Shown: piece by piece, positions 1 through 8,561 of the stretch
Layout of the letters: each line of letters begins with the position of its first letter
Position numbering within the stretch: position 1 is the first letter of the stretch
NCBI GenBank assembly: GCA_963746955.1
Contig: CAVVDR010000009.1
Span: 248,001 to 312,000, forward strand
Reading direction: 5' to 3'
DNA length: 64,000 bases
DNA from: DASQBT01 sp963746955
GTDB lineage: Bacteria; Pseudomonadota; Gammaproteobacteria; Burkholderiales; Thiobacillaceae
The notes under the pieces: generated by a model
What the model saw: the letters and a program-made list of their open reading frames with translations, nothing else
What the model was told of the DNA's origin: nothing
The model's database searches: none
Program-made: the position numbers and the translations under genes

Positions 1-1
1 A

Positions 2-673
2 GCTGTTTTCCGTGCTCTGGCCGCCGAACAGGACAATCTAGATAGATCACGGTATATCTACTACCGGACGATTACCCTGGTGATGACCTACACCCTGCCA
101 CTTTATGTCCTGGCGTGGTGGCTGGCTGAGCCGGGGATACGCTTCATCTATGGCGACAAATGGCTTGCCTCTGCCGAGCCCCTAGCCATTCTCGCTACAA
201 CCGGTTTTTTCAATTGCCTGGGCAACCCATCTGGTGCGGTCATTGAGGCACGCAACCGTGTGGCAACCGAGATCAGGTTAAATATCGTCGCCTGGCTGAT
301 TCTCATCGTGGGTGTGTTGTACGGCCTGCAGTGGGGGCTGGTCGGGGTGGCCTGGGCAATTGTAGTCATGTCGATTTTCTTCTCTACCAGTTTGGCAGTC
401 GTGGCAGGACGCGATCTCCAGGGAACACCTCTTGCTCTGGCCAAAGCCATCAAGCCCGCGCTGTTGCTTAACACCCTGCTATTTCTAGTGCTGTGGCTAA
501 CCCACACCGTTTTCCTTTGGCATTATGCCCAAAGCTCTCCAGGCTTATATTCCATACTCATGACTTGTATCGGGGGTGCTGTCTACGTCGCTGCATTCCT
601 GTTCCTTCCCATAGAAAGCCTAAAGACCGAATCTGCCAAATGGCGTATCAAGCTCCGGCTCGGCAATCAATAA
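2..673 (+). CDS. Wzx-like polysaccharide flippase, C-terminal part (5' truncated by window)
   Basis: The frame is open from base 2 to the TAA at 671-673, so the last 223 residues are visible and the start lies before the window. The segment GDKWLASAEPLAILA and at least four hydrophobic spans (about residues 24-43, 96-127, 150-170 and 180-200) fit the C-terminal bundle of MOP-superfamily Wzx flippases, which move lipid-linked glycan units across the inner membrane. It is followed 10 bp later by an asparagine-synthetase-like gene on the same strand, so it probably belongs to the same polysaccharide operon. A lipopolysaccharide translocase of the same superfamily is the main alternative. Confidence 0.75.
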   Translation, partial: AVFRALAAEQDNLDRSRYIYYRTITLVMTYTLPLYVLAWWLAEPGIRFIYGDKWLASAEPLAILATTGFFNCLGNPSGAVIEARNRVATEIRLNIVAWLILIVGVLYGLQWGLVGVAWAIVVMSIFFSTSLAVVAGRDLQGTPLALAKAIKPALLLNTLLFLVLWLTHTVFLWHYAQSSPGLYSILMTCIGGAVYVAAFLFLPIESLKTESAKWRIKLRLGNQ

Positions 674-683
674 GGACGAGGCC

Positions 684-2294
684 ATGCCGGGGATTCTATG
701 CAGCGCCTATGACCCCACAGACCTGACCATTGAGCCGAAGTGGCGGCGCGGGCTGGAGCTGGTTCAGCACCATCCGGAGCATGTGTTGGAGCAATACAAC
801 GAACCGGGCTTCCAACTCGCCTGCCTCTATCATCCGGAAGTCTGCCAAGCGCCCCGCATCCTGGTCACTGAACACCATGTCCTTGCCTGCTACGGCAACA
901 TTTACGAGGACGATTTGGCATCCGCTACGGATGGAGCGCCCCTCCGTAGGGTCCTGTTCGACCGCTTCCTGAAACGTGGCGTGGACGCGCTCCAGCACCT
1001 CAACGGCCGCTACGACATCGTGGTCTGGGATCGGCGCAACCGGGAGTTGCACATGGTCAGCGACCGGTTCGGCGCCAACCGCCACTATGTCTTACAACGC
1101 GCAGGCGCGCTGCACCTCGCCTGCGAGGTCAAGGCGTTCGCGGTCTTCCTCGATCGCATCGAGGTTGATCCTGCCGGCTTGGCCAGCATGCTGACCTTCG
1201 GTTATCACATCGGCGACCTCACCATCCTGAAGGACGTGAAGTGCCTGCCCAATGCGCATCGTCTCGAATACCGTGCCGCCTGTGGGCAGTTGACCATCAA
1301 TCGCTACTGGGATTATCCCTTTGGAGAGATGGCGCCCCTGGATGGCACCGAGAAGGAGCTAGCCGAGGCCCTGCACGGCCATCTCATGGCCGCGCTGAAG
1401 AGGCAGTTGCGGGGGGTGAACAGGATCCTGCTACCCATCAGCGGCGGGCTGGACTCGCGCACCATGGCTGGGCTTCTGCACCAAAGCAGATTCTCAGGTG
1501 ACGTCCTGGCATACAGCTACGGCCAGTCCAGCAGCCGCGACGTGCGCTACGGACGCGCCATCGCCAGCAAGCTGGGATATCGGGACGTCACGATTCCCAC
1601 ACCCGTCGATTTTGTGACTCACCGCATTGAGGACGATGCATGGCTTTTTGATGCTGAGTGGAGCGCTGAACTGCATTGGGCGGTCAGATTTGCTTATCGC
1701 GACCCTAGCCTACGCAATACGTCGGGCTATCGAGTGCTGAGCGGAATGTTCGGCGACATCGTTCTTGGCAGTGATCTTTTTAATTACAGACGAAAGGCTG
1801 GGGACGCACCACTTGGCGCAGACCAGTTGCGCGACGCCTACTACCGGGTCGCTCAGGAATATGCGCCCATCGAGGCGGTCCTTGATCTATTTGGCCCTGA
1901 GGCCGCGACCGAGGCTAGAAATGCCCTTGATTGCATCGCCAATTCAACGCTGTCGCCGATTGCCCAGCTGCCACCCTTCTATGCCTTGACGCGGGCAGAA
2001 TTTGAGCACCGGCAACGGCGGCACACCAGCATGGTAGCCCAGTGTATCGAAGGCGACAGGCTGACGTTAACACCGTTTCTGGATACTGATTTCATGGACT
2101 TTGCAGTGGGTGTCCCCTATGACACGCTCTATGAAAGAAAGCTCTACAAGCAGATGATCAGGCGTCATTTGCCCTTGGTAGCCGACATTCCTTACGCCAA
2201 GACCGGACAGCCGATATCTGACGCTCCCCTTCGCGCAGCGATGCAGTGGCGCGCGAAGAAGATTCTCCAGCACTTGCCGAGCCTGCGGCGATAG
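684..2294 (+). CDS. Asparagine-synthetase-like protein without glutaminase Cys (tandem copy 1)
   Basis: The 536-residue protein has the layout of class II asparagine synthetases: a degenerate Ntn-type N-terminal domain (about 1-200) and an ATP-pyrophosphatase domain with an intact PP-loop SGGLDS starting at Ser253. True glutamine-dependent enzymes begin MCG with Cys2 as nucleophile; this one begins MPGIL, so glutaminase activity is not expected. The ATG is preceded by a purine-rich AAGGACGAGG. Family members that lost Cys2, such as beta-lactam synthetase and the lasso cyclase McjC, use the synthetase domain to adenylate a carboxylate and form an amide with another amine. Here the polysaccharide context suggests amidation of a uronic acid or attachment of an amine, which is inference. 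It is the first of three such genes in a row. Confidence 0.8.
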   Translation: MPGILCSAYDPTDLTIEPKWRRGLELVQHHPEHVLEQYNEPGFQLACLYHPEVCQAPRILVTEHHVLACYGNIYEDDLASATDGAPLRRVLFDRFLKRGVDALQHLNGRYDIVVWDRRNRELHMVSDRFGANRHYVLQRAGALHLACEVKAFAVFLDRIEVDPAGLASMLTFGYHIGDLTILKDVKCLPNAHRLEYRAACGQLTINRYWDYPFGEMAPLDGTEKELAEALHGHLMAALKRQLRGVNRILLPISGGLDSRTMAGLLHQSRFSGDVLAYSYGQSSSRDVRYGRAIASKLGYRDVTIPTPVDFVTHRIEDDAWLFDAEWSAELHWAVRFAYRDPSLRNTSGYRVLSGMFGDIVLGSDLFNYRRKAGDAPLGADQLRDAYYRVAQEYAPIEAVLDLFGPEAATEARNALDCIANSTLSPIAQLPPFYALTRAEFEHRQRRHTSMVAQCIEGDRLTLTPFLDTDFMDFAVGVPYDTLYERKLYKQMIRRHLPLVADIPYAKTGQPISDAPLRAAMQWRAKKILQHLPSLRR

Positions 2295-2336
2295 GTGTAA
2301 AAGAGAAACGCCTCCTTCAATTTTCATGTCGGCGTC

Positions 2337-2555
2337 ATGGATCAGCACCATTACTTCGTACGGCAACAGCAGGCCTTGCGTGAGCTGGCACCCGCTCTTC
2401 AATTTGAAAGAGCTGCTGAGCGCTATGAGGCACTGCTCGACGGCCGGTTGTCGGCCGCTGACCAAGCCTGTGCCTTTTTACCCCCAGCCTTGTTCATACG
2501 CGAATTGAAGCGACGCCTGAGTCGCCAGGAAACCACCTACTCGTTCGTCCTTTGA
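2337..2555 (+). CDS. Small helical protein of unknown function, coupled to asparagine-synthetase-like copy 2
   Basis: This 72-residue frame fills most of the 257-bp gap between two asparagine-synthetase-like genes. Its TGA (2553-2555) overlaps the TTG start of the next gene in a TTGA, the arrangement used for translational coupling throughout this cluster. It is rich in Gln, Ala, Arg and Glu and looks mostly helical (for example ALQFERAAERYEALLDGR), with no signal peptide, Cys pair or membrane segment. I do not recognise a family. No good ribosome-binding site stands before the ATG at 2337; an ATG at 2326 is in another frame. It could be an accessory subunit, an acceptor for the synthetase, or a chance open frame. 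Its position and coupling are the only support. Confidence 0.45.
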   Translation: MDQHHYFVRQQQALRELAPALQFERAAERYEALLDGRLSAADQACAFLPPALFIRELKRRLSRQETTYSFVL

Positions 2556-4213
2556 CTAAAACGACCGTGCAATTCACATACAAACTTATTGAGGCTTCCC
2601 CTCCCCTGGCTTGGGTCGCCGTCCTTCAGCCAAATCGGGAAACAATTGCCGTGCTGCACGGCCGCTTCGTGGAAACACACCCGCATTTCTTTGTGGAGGG
2701 CGCTTGGGCAGGAGACTTTGCAGAAGGCCAGATACAAAACTCTGACACTGTGTTTGGCAGCGGTGCGGTGTTCCGCGATCACGCAGTCACTTTCGTCAGT
2801 TGCACGGCAACGACGGATTATCTGTATTACAGCGACGATCCCGGGCACTTCGTCATATCCAATTCCTTGCCGCTGCTGCTTGCCACGTTGGGCGATGAGT
2901 CTCTGCCTGCGTGCGAGGATTACAGCCGGATCAACATGTCCATCCTGGACGGCATTCACGATTTCATATCTGAAATCCCCACCGGCAAAGGCCACGTCCG
3001 CAGGGTCATGCACAGTAATATCCAATTCGGATTAAATGATATCAGCCTGGTGGATAAACCTCTCCCGCCACGCTTTCAGCAGTTTGAGGAATACCGTGAC
3101 TTCATGCGAAATCGTATTGGAGCGCTATTTCATAATGCGCGCCACCCGGCGCGTCGCAAACCGATGCGGATCTATTCCACCCAATCCAGGGGATATGACT
3201 CCACAGCAGTCAACGCACTGGCTGCGCCGTATGGAATAGACAAGGTTTTTTCCAGCGCCCAATCCAAGGAACACCGCTCCTTCCACCTGGGCAACAAAGC
3301 TACCTTCCCAAATGACGATGGCACCGCAATCTGTGAAGCGCTCGGCCTAGTCTGCACACCCATTGATAGACTTTTCTTCAGGAAAGACATGGTCTATGAG
3401 CACCTCTATTGGGCTGGACTGGATAACAACACGGACCTCAATCTTCACCATATCCAGACCTTCATTGAGGCGCCCACCCTGCTATTGACCGGAAACCTGG
3501 GGGAAATCTGGTATACCGCAGAGGCAATAGGCGAAGCCAGGTTGCCGACGTTCAACGATGAGTTGATACGCTGGGACCAAGCCGGGCATGGCTTGGCGGA
3601 AGTTCGATTAACTGCAGGTTTCATACAGGTAGCAGTGCCGTTTATCGGGGCTCGCAGGCGAGCCGACATTCTGAACATCACGGAAGACGACTCGATGCAC
3701 GAATTCAGAATCGGTGGCCAATATGACCGCCCCATCCCCCGCCGCATTGCCGAAGAAGCGGGGGTGCCGCGGGAGATGTTCGGGCAGACCAAGCTGGCTT
3801 CCGTCGTGCATTGGCCCACCCCAAACGTTCCAGTAACCCCGGCGCTGCGCACTGAATTCTTCTGCCACTTGAGAAGGAATCACTTGTTCGGTCATCTGGG
3901 CATCTGGCTGTTGCCACTCGCGCATCGCCTCAATAACTGGATTTACTGGAACAACCCAAGCCTCTACTTCTACGACCGGCGCAAGCACCCGCTGCTCTGG
4001 TTCGTCAGTTACGCCTGGGCGCGTCTCTTCGGTCAGCCGCTGCGCATCTGCATGGTATGGACCCGACTGGATTCCTTCCTATATGCCTTCTGTGTCAATA
4101 AGGCGCGTGACGAATATGCTGAACACCTCAACAACGCGATGCCTGCGGGCAACAGGTCGGACTTAGCGACGGCGGCCGCCGGCTTGGCGAACCTGGAAAC
4201 GGGGAGGCATTAG
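2552..4213 (+). CDS. Divergent asparagine-synthetase-like protein, degenerate PP-loop (tandem copy 2)
   Basis: The 553-residue protein starts at a TTG overlapping the stop of the small protein before it. The N-terminal domain has no Cys2. In the synthetase domain the PP-loop SGGxDS reads SRGYDS from Ser212, and the usual SGDGGDE-like second ATP/substrate motif appears as LTGNLGEIWY near residue 315. Together these mark a distant or specialised member whose ATP chemistry may be altered. The C-terminal ~100 residues are rich in Trp, Leu and Arg and could touch the membrane. It lies 5 bp before copy 3. It may be a non-catalytic partner of copies 1 and 3, or may act on a different acceptor. Confidence 0.65.
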   Translation: MTKTTVQFTYKLIEASPPLAWVAVLQPNRETIAVLHGRFVETHPHFFVEGAWAGDFAEGQIQNSDTVFGSGAVFRDHAVTFVSCTATTDYLYYSDDPGHFVISNSLPLLLATLGDESLPACEDYSRINMSILDGIHDFISEIPTGKGHVRRVMHSNIQFGLNDISLVDKPLPPRFQQFEEYRDFMRNRIGALFHNARHPARRKPMRIYSTQSRGYDSTAVNALAAPYGIDKVFSSAQSKEHRSFHLGNKATFPNDDGTAICEALGLVCTPIDRLFFRKDMVYEHLYWAGLDNNTDLNLHHIQTFIEAPTLLLTGNLGEIWYTAEAIGEARLPTFNDELIRWDQAGHGLAEVRLTAGFIQVAVPFIGARRRADILNITEDDSMHEFRIGGQYDRPIPRRIAEEAGVPREMFGQTKLASVVHWPTPNVPVTPALRTEFFCHLRRNHLFGHLGIWLLPLAHRLNNWIYWNNPSLYFYDRRKHPLLWFVSYAWARLFGQPLRICMVWTRLDSFLYAFCVNKARDEYAEHLNNAMPAGNRSDLATAAAGLANLETGRH

Positions 4214-4218
4214 CCAGC

Positions 4219-6063
4219 ATGGAAGTCGGCCTGGTATGTGTCTTTTCGCCTGACCCCCATGCACGCGTTCATGTCGACGACATGGCTCATCAACTCGTGC
4301 CCATAGAAAACGTGAAGTTGAGTGCCTTCGATTTTGCGCCAGTTACCCTGCGTACGCGGACGGTCGGTTGGATCGACTCACCCACCGCACATGATCCGGC
4401 CACCGATGCCTGCCTGACCCTGCTTGGGCGAGCCTGGCTAGGCACCACTGAGATTCGTGCGGAGACCCTCCTGCACAATTTCTTACGCGATGGGCAGATT
4501 GCACTCACTCACCTGGGCGGCTCATTTGGCATTCTTGTCTGGCTACCACAGGCCGAGACCCTCATCGTCGTTACCGACCGGCTGGCCACAAAAAAGATCT
4601 ACTTCTGGAATTCCGGGGAAACGCGCTTACTCGCCACAGAACTTCGCGCATTGCTCGCTCATCCCTGGGTAGCTCGCGAGATCGATGAAATCGCCCTCGA
4701 GCAATTTCTCATCACGGGCCATTTGATCGACACGCGTTCGTTGATCCGCGATGCGAGCATATTCCCTCCTGGCACCGTCACCCGAATCAATCGCACGGGG
4801 ATAGCGTCTGAGAACTACTGGATTCCTCGCATCGTGCCTGGCCGTGACGACGGTCTCGATAGATGGGCGGATCGATTGGCCGAGGCGCTTGCGCCCGCGG
4901 TGCGGGCCCGCTGTGACAAAGCGCCGCTCCTGTTGCCCGTTTCCGGGGGGCTGGATTCGCGTTCCGTGGCCGCGTTTATTCCACCCCATGTTGCCGTAGC
5001 CGCGATGGCCGGATCCTTCGGCCATCGCCACTGCTATGACGTTCGCTATGGCCGGCAGGTCGCCCGCACACTTGGCGCGTCTTTCAAGTACCTGCCGATT
5101 CCCGCGGATTTCTTCTGTCGCTATCTTGAACCGGTGATTGCGCTATGTGACGGAGAGGTCTCCATAGAGGCATTGCCAATTTTCCGCCTTATCGGGATGG
5201 GTCTACCTGGTCAGACCATGCTTACGGGATATTTGGGCGATGCTCTGTCCGGTGGCCATTTGCTGGATCTGAGGCACGCCCAGAACCCGCCAATTACAGT
5301 GGACACGGTGTGGCTCAAGAAATATCTGGGCAAGGGATTCTCGGAAGAAGAATTGGAGCAGGTCTTGCGTCCCGATCGATACCACGCCGCCCAAGGGCGG
5401 AGTCGAGAACTCATGCAAGCCGCTCTTGACAAGGCCGACGCCGAAACACTCGATGAAAAGGCGCTGGTGGTGGAACTCTACCACCGGCAATCCCGCTACA
5501 TCTCCTATTTCGGCCGCTTGCTCAGTTCGCGCTATCGGGTCGAGAACCCGTTTCTTGACCAGGATGTTCTGGATACCTTCCTTTCCATGCCGCTTGCCCA
5601 CCGCCAAGGTCAGCGGGCTTACCGGCGCATGTTGGTTCGTCATGCCCCCCGACTGGCCGCCATCCCCGAGATAAAGACCCATAGGCCGGTGACCTATGCG
5701 GATGTACATGGGGTGCACGCTGCGTCTGCAACTAATAAGCGCACCCGTTGTCTTCCCCCAGGTTTGCAGTGGCGGCTAAATAGAATCCGGGGCAGCATGG
5801 GCGATTTGCTTGTCTCTGCTTCAGGCGGATGGCTTGGCCCACATAACCGCGATTACTACATCCACCATGATGAAAGTATTCGGCGCATCGCCCCCGAGTG
5901 GTTTCGCGCAAACTTGCTTGATAATTCAGTTGCCGCTGACTGGTTTCATATGCCTGCCCTGAAGAAATTGTTGGATGATCATATGTCTTACAAGCAGGAT
6001 CATTCCATTCGTATCAACAACGTAGTGGCCTACCTTGCGTGGCTGAGAACGATGGATAATTGA
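4219..6063 (+). CDS. Asparagine-synthetase-like protein without glutaminase Cys (tandem copy 3)
   Basis: This 614-residue protein begins MEVGLVC, so Cys2 is absent. The PP-loop SGGLDS is intact from Ser242, the N-terminal domain keeps the GGSFGILVW segment typical of the Ntn fold, and the C-terminal part includes the FLDQDVLDTF stretch typical of the synthetase domain. It resembles copy 1 (SGGLDSR, then a VRYGR motif in both) more than copy 2, so copies 1 and 3 are probably paralogues. The stop TGA at 6061-6063 overlaps a TTG. The likely reaction is ATP-dependent amide formation on a carboxylated sugar or small molecule without glutamine hydrolysis (inference). Confidence 0.8.
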   Translation: MEVGLVCVFSPDPHARVHVDDMAHQLVPIENVKLSAFDFAPVTLRTRTVGWIDSPTAHDPATDACLTLLGRAWLGTTEIRAETLLHNFLRDGQIALTHLGGSFGILVWLPQAETLIVVTDRLATKKIYFWNSGETRLLATELRALLAHPWVAREIDEIALEQFLITGHLIDTRSLIRDASIFPPGTVTRINRTGIASENYWIPRIVPGRDDGLDRWADRLAEALAPAVRARCDKAPLLLPVSGGLDSRSVAAFIPPHVAVAAMAGSFGHRHCYDVRYGRQVARTLGASFKYLPIPADFFCRYLEPVIALCDGEVSIEALPIFRLIGMGLPGQTMLTGYLGDALSGGHLLDLRHAQNPPITVDTVWLKKYLGKGFSEEELEQVLRPDRYHAAQGRSRELMQAALDKADAETLDEKALVVELYHRQSRYISYFGRLLSSRYRVENPFLDQDVLDTFLSMPLAHRQGQRAYRRMLVRHAPRLAAIPEIKTHRPVTYADVHGVHAASATNKRTRCLPPGLQWRLNRIRGSMGDLLVSASGGWLGPHNRDYYIHHDESIRRIAPEWFRANLLDNSVAADWFHMPALKKLLDDHMSYKQDHSIRINNVVAYLAWLRTMDN

Positions 6064-6094
6064 GAATCACTGGTTCAATTCAGAAAATAGTTGC

Positions 6095-6100
6095 AGGAGG
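6095..6100 (+). promoter_or_regulatory. Ribosome-binding site that decides the methyltransferase start
   Basis: A perfect AGGAGG lies four bases before the ATG at 6105. It favours that ATG over the TTG at 6060, which overlaps the previous stop. Confidence 0.7.
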
Positions 6101-6104
6101 TCAA

Positions 6105-6968
6105 ATGGGGAAGCATATTGCCAGAAGCCTTTTGCTTGGTCTGGGCGCCGGCCTCATGGGAGGGGGCATTACTGCCATAGGAGCAAGCGTTGGATTCACA
6201 TCCTTTGCTGCAGTCTGGCCAGTGCTGATAATTTGCTCAGTGATGGGCGCATTAATTCACAACGCCAGACAGGCAATTACCGGGATGCTGGATAATCGTA
6301 CGCATACCCTAAGAAATCACGTCGAAGGAATTCGCCGGGATATAGGCGATATTCACGGACTGGTTCGGCTCGGACCCTACACGAAAGATTTGCCACTACC
6401 GATTGGTGGGGGATGGGCACTGACTGGTGATTCAGCTGCTTTGCTAGCGCGTGAAGCGTTAGTCCGGCAACCCGAAACAATCCTCGAACTTGGCTCCGGC
6501 GTTTCGACTTTGGTTTTAGGGCAAATCCTAAAAAGAAATGGCCGGGGCCGCCTGCTATCAGTAGATCATGACCCCATGTGGGCTAACCAGACACGTAGCT
6601 ATGTAGCGTATCTGGGGCTCCAGGACATCGTATCAGTAGTCGATGCCCCCTTGAAAAGCCTTAAAGCAGGCAACCAGTCAATTGAATGGTATGACATTCC
6701 CAAAGGCAGTCTTGACGATTTGGGTTCCATAGATCTGCTGCTCGTCGATGGTCCCCCGCAGGCTAAAAACAACCCAGCGCAGGCAAGGTACCCCGCCTTT
6801 CCGATGTTGCGTGAGCGCCTGTCGCCGCATGCGCTTATATTCGTGGACGACGTCAATCGGGAAACTGAATCAAGAATGATTGAGAAATGGAAAGCAGAAG
6901 ATCCAGGATGGAAATCGCAGTGCTTCGATACGGTGGATGGCACCTGCATCCTTACTAGGGAGCCGTAA
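6105..6968 (+). CDS. Membrane-anchored class I SAM-dependent methyltransferase-like protein
   Basis: Read from the ATG after AGGAGG, the protein is 287 residues. Residues ~5-55 are two hydrophobic, Gly-rich segments (LLLGLGAGLMGGG and VWPVLIICSVMGAL), so it is probably tethered to the inner membrane. The rest resembles the Methyltransf_24 group of SAM enzymes: ILELGSGVSTLVLG is motif I, LLSVDHDP the acidic loop, DLLLVDGPP motif II/IV, and FVDDVNR a later acidic motif. A linker of about 40 residues with a helical look joins the two parts. It sits between the asparagine-synthetase trio and an acyltransferase pair, so methylation of a glycan or of its modifying group is plausible. A TTG at 6060 would add 15 residues. 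Confidence 0.7.
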   Translation: MGKHIARSLLLGLGAGLMGGGITAIGASVGFTSFAAVWPVLIICSVMGALIHNARQAITGMLDNRTHTLRNHVEGIRRDIGDIHGLVRLGPYTKDLPLPIGGGWALTGDSAALLAREALVRQPETILELGSGVSTLVLGQILKRNGRGRLLSVDHDPMWANQTRSYVAYLGLQDIVSVVDAPLKSLKAGNQSIEWYDIPKGSLDDLGSIDLLLVDGPPQAKNNPAQARYPAFPMLRERLSPHALIFVDDVNRETESRMIEKWKAEDPGWKSQCFDTVDGTCILTREP

Positions 6969-7001
6969 AACGTATACAGCGATTCGAGTAGCGCCCTGAA
7001 G

Positions 7002-8561
7002 ATGCTTTTCAATTCTTACGAGTTCCTGTTTCTGTACTTCCCGATCACCATCGCGGGATTTTTTGCGATTAGCCGATATAGCCGCGCCCTCGCCGCACTC
7101 TGGCTGTTTGCTGCATCCCTGTTTTTCTATGGCTGGTGGAACCCGGCATACGTGGGTTTGCTAGTTGGGTCCATCCTATTTAACTTCGGCATGGGATCAG
7201 CCATTTCCAGAGAGCACCAACATGAGAATGAGGTGCGGAAGAAGCTCTTACTGATGGCGGCTGTGGGTTCCAATCTTGCATTGCTAGGCTATTACAAGTA
7301 TTCCAACTTCTTTCTACGTAGCGCCAGCCAGCTGCTGGACCTGGATTGGACGATGCAAGCAGTGATCCTGCCGCTTGGCATCTCCTTCTTCACGTTTACC
7401 CAGATTGCCTTTCTGGTGGACGCCCATCGGGGCGAAGTCAAGGAACGCAACTTCGTACACTACGGCCTGTTCGTCTCCTATTTTCCGCATTTGATTGCCG
7501 GTCCAGTGCTGCACCACAAGGAAATGATGCCGCAGTTCGCCCTGGAAAAAACCTATCACCCACACTGGGAAAATCTCTCCGTCGGTCTGACGGTCTTTGT
7601 GATAGGGCTGTTCAAGAAAGTCGTCCTCGCCGATGGCGTCGCCCCATTCGCCTTGCCGGTTTTTGATGCGGCAACTCACGGTCACACACTCACGCTGCTC
7701 GAAGCCTGGGCTGGTGTACTGGCATACACGTTGCAGTTGTATTTTGATTTTTCTGGCTATTCGGACATGGCCATCGGCCTGTCGCGAATGTTTGGCATCC
7801 GCCTGCCGCTCAATTTCAACTCGCCCTACAAAGCCGCCAACATCATCGACTTCTGGCGTCGCTGGCACATTACCCTGTCGCGCTTTCTGCGTGATTACCT
7901 CTACTTTGCTCTAGGTGGCAATCGCAAAGGCATTGTCAGACGCTACCTCAACCTGATGACCACCATGTTGCTTGGGGGGCTGTGGCATGGCGCTGGCTGG
8001 ACCTTCATCATCTGGGGCGGACTGCACGGCGCGTATCTTTGCCTCAATCACGCCTGGATCACGCTCCGCTCCCGCCTGTTCGGCACCCGTGAAGCGGGCC
8101 GCACTGAACGTTTCGCGGCCTGGCTGCTGACCTTTCTTGCTGTGGTAGTGGGCTGGGTGTTCTTCCGAGCCAGAGATACCGGCGCCGCGTTGTCGATTCT
8201 GCATGCCATGACAGGGGCGAATGACATCGTCGTCCCCAGCAGCTGGCCGGGGGCGTGGTATCTGTATGCGTTGCTGCACAGACTGGGCCTGGCTGTTCAA
8301 CTTGGAACGCCTGGCAGCAATTTCGACCCAGCCGGCCACAGCCCTTACTGGGTCGTTGCCCTTCTGGCCATTGCCTGGTACATGCCCAACACACAGCAGT
8401 TCATGGCCCACTTCAGCCCGGCCCTGGAACCCGCAAAGGGTTTGCCCAACCGCCCACAATGGTCTCCCAGTCGGGGATGGGCTATCTCGATTGGCGTACT
8501 CGCTGTGGTTGCCCTGCTTCATCTGACACGAGTCAGCGAATTCTTGTATTTCCAGTTCTGA
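7002..8561 (+). CDS. MBOAT family O-acyltransferase (AlgI-like)
   Basis: This 519-residue polytopic protein starts MLFNSYEFLFLYFP, a typical AlgI/DltB-type opening. It carries the DFWRRWHITLSRFLRDYL signature and the catalytic GGLWHGAGW, with His329 as the expected invariant His. MBOAT proteins pass acyl groups (acetyl in AlgI, D-alanyl in DltB) across the inner membrane for O-acylation of extracellular polymers. The stop TGA overlaps the next ATG by one base (TGATG), coupling it to an SGNH-type protein, the usual two-component layout. The acyl group and acceptor cannot be told from sequence. Confidence 0.9.
   Translation: MLFNSYEFLFLYFPITIAGFFAISRYSRALAALWLFAASLFFYGWWNPAYVGLLVGSILFNFGMGSAISREHQHENEVRKKLLLMAAVGSNLALLGYYKYSNFFLRSASQLLDLDWTMQAVILPLGISFFTFTQIAFLVDAHRGEVKERNFVHYGLFVSYFPHLIAGPVLHHKEMMPQFALEKTYHPHWENLSVGLTVFVIGLFKKVVLADGVAPFALPVFDAATHGHTLTLLEAWAGVLAYTLQLYFDFSGYSDMAIGLSRMFGIRLPLNFNSPYKAANIIDFWRRWHITLSRFLRDYLYFALGGNRKGIVRRYLNLMTTMLLGGLWHGAGWTFIIWGGLHGAYLCLNHAWITLRSRLFGTREAGRTERFAAWLLTFLAVVVGWVFFRARDTGAALSILHAMTGANDIVVPSSWPGAWYLYALLHRLGLAVQLGTPGSNFDPAGHSPYWVVALLAIAWYMPNTQQFMAHFSPALEPAKGLPNRPQWSPSRGWAISIGVLAVVALLHLTRVSEFLYFQF

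Noticed and set aside
684..6063. Lasso-peptide-type RiPP cluster (Cys-less asparagine synthetases plus a small protein).
   Set aside because: No transglutaminase-like protease, RRE protein or dedicated peptide exporter is present, and the 72-residue protein does not look like a leader-core peptide. Kept only as a remote idea.
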